Assembly: GCA_024763435.1 (NCBI GenBank)
Contig: JANTFN010000021.1
Location: forward strand, 1-14,090
Direction of reading: 5' to 3'
Length of the DNA stretch: 14,090 nucleotides
Origin: Thermodesulfobacteriota bacterium
Lineage (GTDB): Bacteria > Desulfobacterota > S145-22
Part shown: piece after piece, positions 13,824 through 14,090 of the stretch
Layout: every line of letters begins with the position of its first letter
Numbering within the stretch: the stretch's first letter is position 1
Position numbers and translations under genes: made by a program
Notes under the pieces: generated by a model
Databases searched by the model: none
What the model saw: the letters and a program-made list of their open reading frames with translations, nothing else
Told to the model about the DNA's origin: nothing

Positions 13824-14090
13824 TTACCCCAGCGCCCTGAGCATTTCCACAACCTGCACATCATCCGTGTTCGGCAGGTGAATCGCCCCGTTCCGGCAGC
13901 TTGCCACACAGGCGCCGCACCCCTTGCAGAGAGCAGCGTTGACCACCGAAACACGTCCTGGTTTTGTATCATCAATTTCAATGGCGTGAAAGGGGCATAC
14001 CGCCTCGCACAGGCCGCATCCGGCACAACGGGATTCCTCCACCTCCGCCACGGCGGCCTCTCCTTCGATGACTTCCTTTGACAAAAGCCC
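13824..14090 (-). CDS. hdrA: HdrA, C-terminal end (5' part outside window)
   Basis: The frame is open to the right window edge (89 residues visible), so this is the 3' end of a longer gene, not a small ferredoxin. It shows GLLSKEVIEGEAAVAEV followed by two 4Fe-4S motifs, CAGCGLCEAVCP and CKGCGACVASCR, which is the usual ending of HdrA. In full HdrA an FAD domain and a further cluster precede this. HdrA is the flavin-based electron-bifurcating subunit of heterodisulfide reductase complexes. In the second motif the usual proline after the last cysteine is arginine. FlxD right behind it supports HdrA. Full-length features, such as a fused or duplicated form, cannot be judged. A 2x[4Fe-4S] ferredoxin read from TTG 14084 is possible but unlikely. 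Confidence 0.8.
   Translation of the reverse strand, partial: GLLSKEVIEGEAAVAEVEESRCAGCGLCEAVCPFHAIEIDDTKPGRVSVVNAALCKGCGACVASCRNGAIHLPNTDDVQVVEMLRALG

Noticed and set aside
13824..14084. Complete small 2x[4Fe-4S] ferredoxin starting at TTG 14084
   Set aside because: The frame continues to the window edge with HdrA-like sequence, so it is the end of a longer gene.

Overview
The window suggests a Gram-negative, anaerobic, moderately GC-rich bacterium. My best guess is Desulfobacterota (former Deltaproteobacteria) or a related syntroph or sulfate reducer, with low certainty. The pointers are a HdrA/FlxD (MvhD-like)/FlxCBA redox cluster and the gene chain tmk-holB-ricT-metG-dciA-rlmN, whose products look like those of that group. 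No rRNA or tRNA gene, CRISPR array or transposase is visible.

Left region (1 to about 1290) is accessory DNA and clearly more AT-rich than the rest. It holds the 3' end of a LysE/RhtB-type exporter gene (+ strand), then a well-formed integron recombination site (attC) on the - strand at 270-342. Nine bases beyond that site lies the stop codon of an SRA-HNH gene, read on the - strand, which resembles modification-dependent (type IV, McrA-like) restriction enzymes. A gene followed at once by an attC in its own orientation is the signature of an integron cassette, so this looks like a mobile defence gene. No integrase gene is in view. Next is a small GIY-YIG protein gene (-) whose last codons are made of tandem CCTTCAA-type heptamers.

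Middle left (1565-4965, + strand): a pyrB-pyrC-corC run. PyrB (aspartate carbamoyltransferase) and PyrC (dihydroorotase) catalyse steps 2 and 3 of UMP synthesis; the third gene encodes a soluble CBS/CorC-type protein. The leader of pyrB holds a possible 33-codon leader ORF that ends two bases before pyrB, and a 16-bp element repeated in front of both start codons.

Right (4948-14090, - strand): one long run of eleven genes with tiny gaps or overlaps, read from right to left: hdrA (3' end only), flxD, flxC, flxB, flxA, tmk, holB, ricT, metG, dciA, rlmN. The Flx/Hdr part should move electrons from NAD(P)H to a heterodisulfide-reductase-like complex, probably by flavin-based bifurcation. The rest is housekeeping: dTMP kinase, clamp-loader delta', a PSP1/RicT protein, methionyl-tRNA synthetase, a DUF721/DciA helicase-loader-like protein and the 23S rRNA/tRNA methylase RlmN. 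The only sizeable gap in the run (13721-13823, between hdrA and flxD) again carries the heptamer repeat, in the opposite orientation to the copy at 1272-1306. rlmN and corC converge and overlap at their 3' ends.
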